Source of the DNA: Shewanella intestini
Lineage (GTDB): Bacteria > Pseudomonadota > Gammaproteobacteria > Enterobacterales > Shewanellaceae
Assembly (NCBI RefSeq): GCF_018221465.1
Contig: NZ_JAAIKR010000003.1
Location: 204,779-268,778 of the forward strand
Reading direction: 5' to 3'
DNA: 64,000 nt
Shown here: piece by piece, positions 18,787-27,510 of the stretch
Layout of the letters: each line of letters opens with the position of its first letter
Numbering within the stretch: the first letter of the stretch is position 1
The notes under the pieces: model-generated
Databases searched by the model: none
The model's input: the letters and a program-made list of their open reading frames with translations, nothing else
What the model was told of the DNA's origin: nothing
Position numbers and translations under genes: made by a program

Positions 18787-19494
18787 TTAAATGAACGTGT
18801 GCTCTATTTCATGCTGAACAAACTCTAGGTCGCTGTCGGGCTCGCCAACTAACAACATATAAGCATCGGAAGATTCAAAACCTTTGCCTTTGTACTTTTC
18901 ATCAGCAAATTGCGCATCAAGGTGCATTCTTGTTTCTGCTGGCACAATAAATAACGTGACCTTTTTACCGTGTTCATCTTCCATGACGAGGTGCAACGAT
19001 TTTACACCTTGGAAATCACAATAAGTGGTGTAAAACACGCGCCCTGGTTGGTTAATAAATTTATTTTGTTTTAAGCCTGCAATGCTGGCTAACTTAAAGT
19101 TGATGTCTTGATAATTGATGTCTTTATCTGACATTAATGCTTTAGGTTCGTGGTTCATATGCGCAATAGCCTGTTGCGATAAGTTAACTGGTGTCAGCTG
19201 CAATAAACTGAAGCTTATCCCGACAACAAAGGCAATAGATGCTGCCATTGTGACCAAATACCGGGTGCGTTTTTTATGGGCTTGATGCACGGTTAATTGT
19301 TGACGTAGCAAGAGTTTGTCAGCTAGGTCGTTAGGCACATCGACATTTAATGCGGCATTAATTTGCTCATCGAATGCTTTTAATTCGTTTACTCGTTTCG
19401 CATCTTGCGGGTGCGTAGCAAGGTGTTCAATAAATTCAACAGATTGATCATTGGGATCAGCATAAGCGTGACGACGAAATTTTAAATCATCCAT
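18787..19494 (-). CDS. DUF3379 protein, probable anti-sigma factor
   Basis: The 235-residue protein has a cytoplasmic N-terminal part (about 1-80) with a residue pattern like anti-sigma factors, one membrane helix (about 82-103, LVTMAASIAFVVGISFSLLQL) and a periplasmic domain of about 130 residues. It matches the DUF3379 family, which regularly accompanies ECF sigma factors in marine gammaproteobacteria. The ATG lies inside the end of the sigma gene (8-bp overlap), so the two are translationally coupled. I infer that it holds the sigma factor at the membrane until a periplasmic signal arrives; the signal is unknown. Confidence 0.78.
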   Translation of the reverse strand: MDDLKFRRHAYADPNDQSVEFIEHLATHPQDAKRVNELKAFDEQINAALNVDVPNDLADKLLLRQQLTVHQAHKKRTRYLVTMAASIAFVVGISFSLLQLTPVNLSQQAIAHMNHEPKALMSDKDINYQDINFKLASIAGLKQNKFINQPGRVFYTTYCDFQGVKSLHLVMEDEHGKKVTLFIVPAETRMHLDAQFADEKYKGKGFESSDAYMLLVGEPDSDLEFVQHEIEHTFI

Positions 19495-20050
19495 TGGCTT
19501 GACCTCGCGTTGATGTCTTTTCTAATGCATCTTTTAATTGGTTACGTGCTCGAAATAAACGGGTCATGACAGTATTACGATTAAGCGACAGCATCTGGGC
19601 AATTTCATCACCACTAAATCCACCAATTAATTGCAACAATAATGGCTCACGGTATTCAATGTCCAGATGAGCAATTTGCTTGCGCAGCCAATATTGCTCG
19701 GTTTGATCTTCAGTGCTACTTGAGAAAACATCTTCAAGATGCTCTTGCTCTACGTCAGAGTAATCGAACTGTTTGCGCTCAAAGCGGCGGGCATTTTCAC
19801 GGCGCAATATGGTTATCAACCAAGATTTGGCGGCTTTATCATCTTTTAATGAATCTAAAGCGCGCCACGCGCGTAAAAACGTTTCTTGGGTGATGTCTTC
19901 TGCTACCTGCTTGTCGCCGCAAAGCCAATAGGCATAACGGAAAATGTCGGTGTGAAGTGCCCTGACAAGGCTATCGTATCGTCTTTGTTTACTTAGCATG
20001 TCAGATAAGACCGTGGGGTCTGACTTTTTCTTACGCAGGCTATCGAACAT
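19487..20050 (-). CDS. ECF-type RNA polymerase sigma factor
   Basis: This 187-residue sigma-70 family protein has region 2 (about residues 28-95, with DIFRYAYWLCGDKQVAEDITQETF) and region 4 (about 125-175, with YREPLLLQLIGGFSGDEIAQMLSLNRNTVMTRLFRAR), but no regions 1 or 3, so it is an extracytoplasmic-function sigma. It follows batD by 76 bp on the same strand and overlaps the DUF3379 partner. It may be read from the Bat operon or from its own promoter in the 76-bp gap, which I could not identify. Targets are unknown. Confidence 0.92.
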   Translation of the reverse strand: MFDSLRKKKSDPTVLSDMLSKQRRYDSLVRALHTDIFRYAYWLCGDKQVAEDITQETFLRAWRALDSLKDDKAAKSWLITILRRENARRFERKQFDYSDVEQEHLEDVFSSSTEDQTEQYWLRKQIAHLDIEYREPLLLQLIGGFSGDEIAQMLSLNRNTVMTRLFRARNQLKDALEKTSTRGQANG

Positions 20051-20126
20051 TTTTTAACTTTTTTTGTTAATCATGTTCGATAGCTTAAAAGCTGTCAGGT
20101 TAATAGCAAGTAAAATAAATGAAATG

Positions 20127-21758
20127 TTATGGGTTTAATGGGACTATCGGCTCTTGCTTAACCTGAGTTTGCGCAAGCTGTACATTTTTAACGGTGTTCA
20201 AAATATCTTGACTGTTAATGGATGTGACCTGAGCGCTGTACTGTGATGCTTGTAAGGTAGCGATCATGCTCTTGAGCTCAATCGATAACGCCCCAATTTC
20301 CCCAAGGGTCATCGATTGATTCATTTGCTGGCTAAAATGGCGTTGTAAACACAATAAGATACGACTGACATCTTGTTGTTCACAAGCGTCACTTAGGCTG
20401 GCTAACGAACTAAGGTTTTGCGGCCTAGCACTTGCAGTGGCAATGACCGGCGCAGACGCACGGCGTGCGTTTAACCATAAAAATGTCGATATTAGCCACA
20501 ATAGTGCAAACACGGCGCTAAGCCATGGCCAAAATCCAGCATGAGTTTGCAAAGGCGCTTTGGCAGATTGCGTGATTGACGGTGTCATTGTTGCGGCATT
20601 GGCATCAGCAATAACGGTAATCGTGCGGGCAGGTAAGCTGGCAAATTCTTGCTTATTTGTGCGCGGATTCCACCAAGGCACACGAATTTCTGGCAGCGTG
20701 AATTCGCCTGCTTGAGTTGGCACAATTGCAGTGGTGATAGTGTATTGCGATACCACTTGGCCTTGTCTTACAAATGAGTTGCGATCAGGTTTTTCTGGGT
20801 AGGCTTTTAAGCCATCAGGTAATGGCATGGCAATTTCAGGAATGCTGCTATCGTCACTGCCGGTAAGTGTTAGGGTTAAGGTGCGAGTAATAGGACTGCC
20901 CACTTTATATGTTTGCTCGCTTGGCCACTTTTCATGAAGCACGGCAATATCTGCCACTAACCAGTCACCTTGATAGCTTGCAGGTATTGGTTTGATGTCT
21001 ATTTGAATATCTTCAGCCTGGCTTTGCATGGGGCGGCTTTCATTAAAACCAAACATGCTGCCGCGAGTGGACGACTCCACCAAAATGTCACCAGAAAAGT
21101 TAGCGCCTTTAATCGCTAACGGGCCTGGTTTGTCGGCAATAATGCCATAGGTGCGTTCAATTACTCGAAAACGTCTGCCATTGACGATTTCTGAAGAATC
21201 AATGTCTTCACCAAATTGTTTCACTTGTGCGCCGTCGACGACCGGGGAGTTGATGGCGCCACGTTGTAGATCGGCTGCTAAGAATAATTTCACTTTATAA
21301 GTAATTAACTGGCCAACAAACGCGCTGGTAAAGTTGGCTTTGCCTTGTATAAAGACGTCTTGCTCTTTATCGGCCTTAGTGCCGGCAGGTGCTGCCACTA
21401 ACTGAATTGGGTTTGAGCTAACGCCATCAATAGTAAAAGCGGGAATGGTGATATTGCCAGCTTTTTTTGGCGACAATATGACTTGCCAACGGGTTTCTTT
21501 CGTTGACTTAAAATTAATGATTTGGGTGCTACGGCCAACGCTAGTGCGATTAACAATAAAGCTTTTTAATAAAATAGAAGGGTCAAACGCGCCAGCTTGT
21601 AAATCATCATCAGCGGTGACGGTTAATACAAAGTAATCGCCAACGACAGCGGGGTTTCTATCGACACTGGCTTGCACTTTAGTGACAGCTAAGGCATTGG
21701 CACTAAGCGTTGAGGTGATAGCTAATAACAATAAGCTTAATAAAGTTCGTATTACCAC
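20127..21758 (-). CDS. batD: BatD-like protein (aerotolerance operon)
   Basis: A 543-residue BatD/oxygen-tolerance family protein. It has a signal peptide (about 1-24, ending SANALA), a long periplasmic part made of beta-rich domains (VQASVDRNPAVVGDYFVLTVTADD at the start), one membrane helix near 407-428 and a cytoplasmic tail of about 110 residues. It overlaps the batB/C gene by 7 bp. In the families studied, Bat proteins act with MoxR ATPases and VWA proteins at the inner membrane; the biochemical task is still debated. Confidence 0.85.
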   Translation of the reverse strand: MVIRTLLSLLLLAITSTLSANALAVTKVQASVDRNPAVVGDYFVLTVTADDDLQAGAFDPSILLKSFIVNRTSVGRSTQIINFKSTKETRWQVILSPKKAGNITIPAFTIDGVSSNPIQLVAAPAGTKADKEQDVFIQGKANFTSAFVGQLITYKVKLFLAADLQRGAINSPVVDGAQVKQFGEDIDSSEIVNGRRFRVIERTYGIIADKPGPLAIKGANFSGDILVESSTRGSMFGFNESRPMQSQAEDIQIDIKPIPASYQGDWLVADIAVLHEKWPSEQTYKVGSPITRTLTLTLTGSDDSSIPEIAMPLPDGLKAYPEKPDRNSFVRQGQVVSQYTITTAIVPTQAGEFTLPEIRVPWWNPRTNKQEFASLPARTITVIADANAATMTPSITQSAKAPLQTHAGFWPWLSAVFALLWLISTFLWLNARRASAPVIATASARPQNLSSLASLSDACEQQDVSRILLCLQRHFSQQMNQSMTLGEIGALSIELKSMIATLQASQYSAQVTSINSQDILNTVKNVQLAQTQVKQEPIVPLNP

Positions 21759-23836
21759 TGTTGTTTATCCTTTGGTAACTGGCCGTTTTGGCGACGTTTT
21801 TGATATTCAAGTTGCATTTTATTGCGAATTAATACTTGTGGGTCTTCACTGACGGCACGCAAGGCGCGTTCCATTTCAATTGGCATTGCTTGTGTCTCTT
21901 TCTCTGCAGGACTGACGCTTGAAGCTGCTGCAGGCGGTTGGTTATCTTTTGCCTGTTGCCCATTTACAGGTTTGGGGTTAGCGGCTGGTGCTTGCGCTTT
22001 ATCTTTTGCAGTCGCTTTTTGCTTGTTTGCTGCCTGTTGTGCGCTATTGGCTTGCATTTGGGCTTCGTTATCAGGTTTTTTAGGGGAATGTTCACCTTGT
22101 GTTGCTGCCGATTGTTGCTGTTTTGGTGTTGATTGTGGCTCAGCATTAGCAGGCTTTTTGTCGTTAGGCGCTTGCGACTGTGATTGATTTTTTTGACTAT
22201 CTTGCTTGTCACCTTGATGTTGCTGCTTATCAGAGTGGTTATTAGCCGAGTTGTTTTGCTGCTGTTTTTGTTGATTTTGCGGCTGTTGTCCTGACTTACC
22301 TTGGTTATCTTGAGATTGTTTTTTATCGCCTGATTGTTGTTGGCCTTTTCCGTCTTTAGATTGCTGTTGACCTTGTTGTGATTGAGGGTCCTTTTTCGAC
22401 TTATCGCCTTTATTTGACTTATTGCCTTGGTCTTTTTTATCTGACTGATTTTTGTTTTGTTGCTGTTTTTTCTGTTGTGCTAATAACGACTTTGCTAACG
22501 CTAAGTTTTGTTGTGCTTGAGGGAAGTCAGTTTGTTGCTTTAACGCTTGGTTGTAGCGGTCAGCAGCTTGTTGGTATTTGCCTAATTGCATTAGGGTATT
22601 GGCTTGGTTATATAAGCCGTTAGCACTTTTGTCTTGCTCGTAAAGTGGCAATGCTTGCTTATAATTACCGGCTTTATATTGGGCGCTAGCTTGCCATTGT
22701 GGCGAGGTAAACTTACTGGCAGCATCTTTAAACTGCTGTTTCTCAAAGGCTTGTTTGCCTTGTTGGTCACCGGTGCGCCATAAATCGTCCCAAGTATTGG
22801 CTTGTGCCGCTGGACTGGGTAGCACTGACATTGCCAGTAATATTACCAGCGGAATAGGCGCAACACATTGCAGCAGTTTATAACGGAAATTTAATAACAA
22901 CGGCAATAATAGAAATAGGGCGATATATGGGCCTAAATCGTGCCATGTTTCGCTAGTGAAAGCGGTTTTACTCGATTTACCTGAAGTGTCTAACCATGTG
23001 GTGATGGTATTGATATCAGAACCATCGGCTTGAATTGGCACCACAATACCGTGATGTTGCTTGGTTAATTTATCAAATAAACTCATGTTGGTTTTTGCTA
23101 CCACAACGTCATTTTTATTGTCACGTAAAAATTGGCCGTTAGGTAATTTTATTGGTGAGCCTTGCTCAGTACCAATGGCCATGACACTGAGTCTAAAGGG
23201 ATCAGCAAGTGTTTTTGCTGCTTGATTGAATTGCTCATCTGATAAGCCATCACTTAATACAATAATATCGCCAGTTTGATGACCACCTTGCTTAAGAAGT
23301 TTTTGAGCCTGCTCAAGTGCCGAGGCTAAATTAGAGCCTCTTACGGGCATAATGTCAGGAGACAATGTCGGCAATAGATTTAAAATGGTGCCTTTATCTT
23401 GGGTTAATGGGCTAATTACGAACGCATCTCCTGCATAGGCGATTAAACCAGTGTCACCTTCTTTTAGTGCATTGACTAAGTCAGTGGCTTTAAAGCGTAG
23501 ATGCGATAAACGGTTAGGAGTGAGATCGCTTGCGTACATAGAGAGCGACATATCAACAATGATCACTCGGCCTTGATCTTTAGCAAAAACAGGTAAAGGT
23601 TGCTTTTGCAGAGCTGGCCCAGACAATGCGAGCACGGCAATAATCCAGCACAGTAAGATGACCCATTTAGGTTGCTTGGTGACACTTTGCTGCTGGCCGA
23701 TGAGTATTTTACTCAAATGTGGTGCGATGTAATTGTCCCACGCCGACTGACTTTTATGATGTTTAGCAATGAGGCTAAAAAATATGATGGCAGGCACCAA
23801 TGCCCAGAGCCATTCGGGGCGAATAAAATGGATCAT
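21752..23836 (-). CDS. BatB/BatC fusion: membrane VWA domain plus TPR and Gln-rich tail
   Basis: The 694-residue protein combines BatB and BatC. Two membrane helices (about 8-25 and 58-76) precede a von Willebrand A domain with the MIDAS motif DMSLS near residue 96, and another hydrophobic region follows (about 303-348). TPR units lie at about 355-450 (KAGNYKQALPLYEQDK, LGKYQQAADRYNQALKQ). A long low-complexity stretch rich in Gln, Lys, Asn and Ser covers about 455-645. The C-terminal motif EDPQVLIRNKMQLEYQKR is conserved in this family. It overlaps batA by 4 bp and batD by 7 bp. The Gln-rich part is probably disordered. Confidence 0.88.
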   Translation of the reverse strand: MIHFIRPEWLWALVPAIIFFSLIAKHHKSQSAWDNYIAPHLSKILIGQQQSVTKQPKWVILLCWIIAVLALSGPALQKQPLPVFAKDQGRVIIVDMSLSMYASDLTPNRLSHLRFKATDLVNALKEGDTGLIAYAGDAFVISPLTQDKGTILNLLPTLSPDIMPVRGSNLASALEQAQKLLKQGGHQTGDIIVLSDGLSDEQFNQAAKTLADPFRLSVMAIGTEQGSPIKLPNGQFLRDNKNDVVVAKTNMSLFDKLTKQHHGIVVPIQADGSDINTITTWLDTSGKSSKTAFTSETWHDLGPYIALFLLLPLLLNFRYKLLQCVAPIPLVILLAMSVLPSPAAQANTWDDLWRTGDQQGKQAFEKQQFKDAASKFTSPQWQASAQYKAGNYKQALPLYEQDKSANGLYNQANTLMQLGKYQQAADRYNQALKQQTDFPQAQQNLALAKSLLAQQKKQQQNKNQSDKKDQGNKSNKGDKSKKDPQSQQGQQQSKDGKGQQQSGDKKQSQDNQGKSGQQPQNQQKQQQNNSANNHSDKQQHQGDKQDSQKNQSQSQAPNDKKPANAEPQSTPKQQQSAATQGEHSPKKPDNEAQMQANSAQQAANKQKATAKDKAQAPAANPKPVNGQQAKDNQPPAAASSVSPAEKETQAMPIEMERALRAVSEDPQVLIRNKMQLEYQKRRQNGQLPKDKQQW

Positions 23837-24879
23837 TTCATTTCCCCTTTTGTTAGGGTGTCGTTAGATGTCATGGACTTTGTACTATTTCTTTTAGGCG
23901 AGATTCTAGGTAGCAGTTGTTCGAATATAAATGGCTTTAATGCCAACCAAAAACTCAGCAGTAACATTAATCCTAACGGCCAATAAAAGAGTTCCATTTT
24001 AGGGCGATAACTTAAATTGTCTCTACTGACAGGTTCTAACTTATCAATTTCTTTATAGATGTTATCAAGTTCTTGTGAGTTTCTAGCGCGGAAATATTTA
24101 CCGTGAGTCATTTGGGCAAGTTTAATCAATTCAGATTCATCTAGGTCAAATGAAGGGTTGACTTTTTCAGTACCAAATAATGTTTTACGTTCAAGTACTT
24201 CTGCACCAACGCCGACCGTATAAATGGTGATGTTGCGCTTGGCGGCAATTTTAGCTGCGGTTGTAGGGTCAATATTACCGGCGTTGTTTGAACCGTCGGT
24301 AAGCAATACTAAAACACGGTTACTTTTTTTTACTTTTTCAAAGCGTTTAACGGTAAGTGCAATGGCTTCACCGATGGCAGTTTGTTTACCGACCAAGCCG
24401 ATTTGTGCATCACGTAAAAATTGGGCGACAGAGCGTCTATCTTGTGTCATTGGCGCTTGTAAATAAGCGTGGTCGGCAAATAAAATTAGCCCGATACGAT
24501 CGCCTTTTCGCCGCTCAATAAAGTCACCTAAAACGTGTTGAATAAGGGTAAAACGATCAACCGTTTTATCATCCACTTTCATGTCTTCAATTTGCATACT
24601 GCCAGATAAATCAACTGCAACCATTAAGTCGCGGCCGCTGGCGGGTATTTCAATTGGCTCACCTAACCATTGCGGGCGACTGACCGCTAATACCAATAAC
24701 AACCACATTACCCAGGTGAAAAGAGAGGTTTTTGTGTGTTTTTGTTGCTCTTCAACAAAATTGTTGCCTTCAATACCTGGCATGGGCAAGTGGCCAGATT
24801 GTTGGCGTTGAGGTTTTTTAGCCATTAAAAAAGGCAATGGTAATAACACTAATAGCCAAATCCAAGCAAAAGTTAACAT
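23833..24879 (-). CDS. batA: BatA-like VWA membrane protein
   Basis: This 348-residue protein has an N-terminal membrane helix, a second near residue 55, a VWA domain (about 85-285) with an intact MIDAS motif DLSGS and the TDGSNNAG block, and a C-terminal helix near 300-318. The arrangement is that of BatA. It overlaps the DUF4381 gene before it by 7 bp and batB/C after it by 4 bp, so all are co-translated. Confidence 0.88.
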   Translation of the reverse strand: MLTFAWIWLLVLLPLPFLMAKKPQRQQSGHLPMPGIEGNNFVEEQQKHTKTSLFTWVMWLLLVLAVSRPQWLGEPIEIPASGRDLMVAVDLSGSMQIEDMKVDDKTVDRFTLIQHVLGDFIERRKGDRIGLILFADHAYLQAPMTQDRRSVAQFLRDAQIGLVGKQTAIGEAIALTVKRFEKVKKSNRVLVLLTDGSNNAGNIDPTTAAKIAAKRNITIYTVGVGAEVLERKTLFGTEKVNPSFDLDESELIKLAQMTHGKYFRARNSQELDNIYKEIDKLEPVSRDNLSYRPKMELFYWPLGLMLLLSFWLALKPFIFEQLLPRISPKRNSTKSMTSNDTLTKGEMK

Positions 24880-25367
24880 GCGCTGTCCTCTGAGGTAATA
24901 GCAGGAAATGGAGTGCGACTTTTAAGCCAGCTATTTGCTAATAAGGCTAATTGTTGTTGCTCCGCTTGGGTTAAATTCGCTTGTTGGTGACGCTTGATGA
25001 GTAGTAAACCAATTTGACCTTGCTGTTGTTTTGGCAAACGTAAATCGAGCCACTTCCCCCAAGGTTCACCATCTAATGCCGCAATGCTATTACGTGGCAA
25101 GTAGCTCATGGCAACGCGTTTTAAAAGTTGGTTCACTTCGGTGGCAAAGTTGTCGCTATGTGGGTCTAACGCTTCAAAAAGGCTTAAGCCAGCTTTTCTT
25201 GCACCGTGTTGTTTACGCTTTTTTTTCAGGTATAACGTGATAGCGATAATAGTGCAGATAACAACCAATAAAATAAGCCAATAACCCAGCGTAATAGGCC
25301 AAGCGTGAACCTCTGGAGGCAATTGAATATCTTGCATATTGGCAAGTGGCGATGCAGGGGGGGTCAT
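24873..25367 (-). CDS. DUF4381 membrane protein of the Bat/MoxR operon
   Basis: The 164-residue protein has a single membrane helix (about 27-48, LGYWLILLVVICTIIAITLYL) followed by a basic KKKRK stretch and a cytoplasmic helical domain. This matches DUF4381, usually found between the DUF58 and VWA genes of MoxR operons. The function is unknown. It abuts the DUF58 gene (1-bp overlap) and overlaps batA by 7 bp. Confidence 0.8.
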   Translation of the reverse strand: MTPPASPLANMQDIQLPPEVHAWPITLGYWLILLVVICTIIAITLYLKKKRKQHGARKAGLSLFEALDPHSDNFATEVNQLLKRVAMSYLPRNSIAALDGEPWGKWLDLRLPKQQQGQIGLLLIKRHQQANLTQAEQQQLALLANSWLKSRTPFPAITSEDSAC

Positions 25368-26299
25368 TAACGTAATATTTCCAGTTGTTGACTTAATGGT
25401 GTTGCTGAGTCAATAAAGCGTGGATTGACTTTTAATTGATTCATTAACTCGATAAATACCTGTTGCTGTGTGCGTTGGCTAGTTAACCATGCATCGTAGC
25501 TTTTACGGGTTAACAGCATTTTTTTAGCACCGTCTTTTACCGGTAAGGAAAAGTGTTTCGGTAAGGTCGCAGTGCCTTGACGAATGGGGTCGGTGATAAC
25601 AAATGCGCCAACATCACAACGTCTTGTTAGCTCAGATAATGGCGCAAGGCACTGTTGGTTGAAATGCTGACCGTCAGTAATAATCCACACTAATGAACCC
25701 GGCTTGGCAATACGTTGTAAGCGCTGACAAGCTTTAAATAAGTGGTTGGGATCTTTTTTTAACCCTTCAAATTGCTGCAACTGCTGCTGGTGGACCTTAA
25801 TCAGCCCAGAGGTGAGCTGCAATATTCCGTCGCGGCGACTGCGTGGCTTTAATTCTAAATGCGATGTTTCGCTGGCAATTAACGCGCCAAGGCGGTCACT
25901 ATGGCCAATGGCATTCCAACCTAATGTGGCTGCTAAGTGGCATGCTTGCACTGATTGCAGCAATAATTGAGAACCAAAATATAAGCTGTGGCTTAAGTCG
26001 ACCAGTAACAAAATAGGTCGTTCACGTTCTTCGACAAATAACTTGGTATGAGCAACGCCGGTTCTGGCGGTGACACGCCAATCAATGGTGCGAATGTCAT
26101 CGCCATTTTGATAGTGTCTGACTTCGGCAAATTCCATCCCGCGGCCTTTAATCTGGCTGTTACGATGCCCAGATAGGGCAGCTCTTGCGCGTGATTTTCT
26201 GTCGGGTATTGCGCGTGATATAGCCTGACAAGCAATGAGTTCTTGTTCGTTCAGGCTAACACCATCGGCAAATAACGGTAATTGTGGGTGGTTTTTCAT
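25367..26299 (-). CDS. DUF58 domain protein
   Basis: A 310-residue soluble DUF58 protein with the signature GRGMEFAEVRHYQNGDDIRTIDWRVTARTG (split over about residues 52-82) and a VWA-like part (LLLVDLSHSLYFGS). It is the usual partner of MoxR ATPases in these operons and may act as an adaptor for them. It starts 5 bp after moxR. Confidence 0.88.
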   Translation of the reverse strand: MKNHPQLPLFADGVSLNEQELIACQAISRAIPDRKSRARAALSGHRNSQIKGRGMEFAEVRHYQNGDDIRTIDWRVTARTGVAHTKLFVEERERPILLLVDLSHSLYFGSQLLLQSVQACHLAATLGWNAIGHSDRLGALIASETSHLELKPRSRRDGILQLTSGLIKVHQQQLQQFEGLKKDPNHLFKACQRLQRIAKPGSLVWIITDGQHFNQQCLAPLSELTRRCDVGAFVITDPIRQGTATLPKHFSLPVKDGAKKMLLTRKSYDAWLTSQRTQQQVFIELMNQLKVNPRFIDSATPLSQQLEILR

Positions 26300-26304
26300 T
26301 ATGG

Positions 26305-27261
26305 CTAAGGAACCGCGACCAAATTCAAAATATGGTTAACGACCTGATCGGCGTTAACACCTTGTGCTTGTGCTTGATAACTCAGTAACAAGCGATGTCT
26401 TAATACATTACCAGCAACGGCTTGCACGTCTTCTGGCGACACAAAATCGCGTTGATGCAGCCATGCTCTTGCACGGGCGCAGCGTTCAAGTGAAATGGTT
26501 GCGCGTGGGCTCACGCCGTATTCTAACCATGTTGCCAGCTCTGCGTTGTAGCGCTCTGGCTTACGCGTCGCCATGACAATTTCGACAATGTACTTCTCTA
26601 ATGGTTCAGCCAAATATATGTCTAAAGCTTGCTCGCGTGCTGCAAAAATATCAGCTTGAGCGATAGGCTCTACGGTTGGCAATTTGTGGGTAATGGCTTC
26701 TTTACGTGATTGACGCAAGATTTCAAATTCAGTGGCTGCACTTGGATAATCAAGATTTAAGTGCATTAAAAAACGATCTAACTGTGCTTCTGGCAGCGGA
26801 TAGGTTCCTTCGTTTTCTAATGGGTTTTGTGTGGCCATAACTAAAAATAAATTGGGTAATGGGTAACTTGTTTTACCTACAGTCACTTGGCCTTCGGCCA
26901 TGGCTTCTAGCAAGGCTGACTGTACTTTAGCGGGGGCACGGTTGATTTCATCTGCGAGAATCAAGTTATGAAATATCGGCCCGGCTTCGAATTCAAAGTT
27001 ACCTGTTTGCTGGCGATAAATATCAGTACCGGTTAAATCTGCTGGCAATAAGTCTGGCGTAAATTGAATACGGTGAAAGTCACCTTCAACGCCATCACAT
27101 AACGCTTTTACGGCACGTGTTTTTGCTAAGCCTGGTGGGCCTTCAACAAGCAGGTGACCATCGGCAATTAATGCAATGAGTAAGTTTTCAGTTAGTACCG
27201 GTTGGCCTAAGACAACATTGTCTAGATAAGCTCTTAAAGAATGGAAGCGACTTAAAGGCAT
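26305..27261 (-). CDS. MoxR family AAA+ ATPase
   Basis: This 318-residue ATPase has Walker A GPPGLAKT (about residues 39-46), Walker B NLILADEINRAPAKVQSALLEAMAE (about 94-118), sensor 1 VMATQNPLENEGTYPLPEAQLDRF (split over 137-160) and the C-terminal lid. MoxR proteins act as chaperone-like ATPases for VWA proteins, here probably BatA and BatB/C. It is the first gene of the leftward operon. The 249-bp gap to the divergent fadI gene must carry its promoter. Confidence 0.92.
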   Translation of the reverse strand: MPLSRFHSLRAYLDNVVLGQPVLTENLLIALIADGHLLVEGPPGLAKTRAVKALCDGVEGDFHRIQFTPDLLPADLTGTDIYRQQTGNFEFEAGPIFHNLILADEINRAPAKVQSALLEAMAEGQVTVGKTSYPLPNLFLVMATQNPLENEGTYPLPEAQLDRFLMHLNLDYPSAATEFEILRQSRKEAITHKLPTVEPIAQADIFAAREQALDIYLAEPLEKYIVEIVMATRKPERYNAELATWLEYGVSPRATISLERCARARAWLHQRDFVSPEDVQAVAGNVLRHRLLLSYQAQAQGVNADQVVNHILNLVAVP

Positions 27262-27430
27262 TTAATGTTCTCAATTAAGGTGATGTGAACCACAGTTAAA
27301 GATGACTTATGTTATGAATTCTATGAGGTTTTGGCTAGTAGGATTAACAGATTTTAACTGCTTATTTATTTGAGCGAGTAAACGGGTGTTTAAAACTGGT
27401 AAATAAAAAGTTAGAATCAGATCACACTTT

Positions 27431-27447
27431 AATGGTCTGACCAGAAG
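27431..27447 (+). promoter_or_regulatory. FadR-like operator upstream of fadI
   Basis: AATGGTCTGACCAGAAG contains the perfect 11-bp palindrome TGGTCTGACCA, the core of FadR sites in gammaproteobacteria. It lies about 64 bp before the fadI start codon, where bound FadR would block fadIJ transcription in the absence of long-chain acyl-CoA. It was found by eye and not scored against a matrix. Confidence 0.72.
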
Positions 27448-27510
27448 GTTGGGCGAAATGGATATTTCTAGCTTGTCATATGACAGCTTATAAAAAGAAG
27501 AGGGTGACCA

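Noticed and set aside
20051-20126. Autoregulatory ECF promoter before the sigma gene
   Set aside because: I looked for a -35/-10 pair of ECF type and found only weak candidates plus a short AGCTTTTAAGCT palindrome; not enough to call.
21822-22187. Cys/Ala-rich plus-strand frame opposite batB/C
   Set aside because: It is the complement of the Gln-rich tract; CAG/CAA codons read as CTG/TTG and Cys-rich codons in the other strand.
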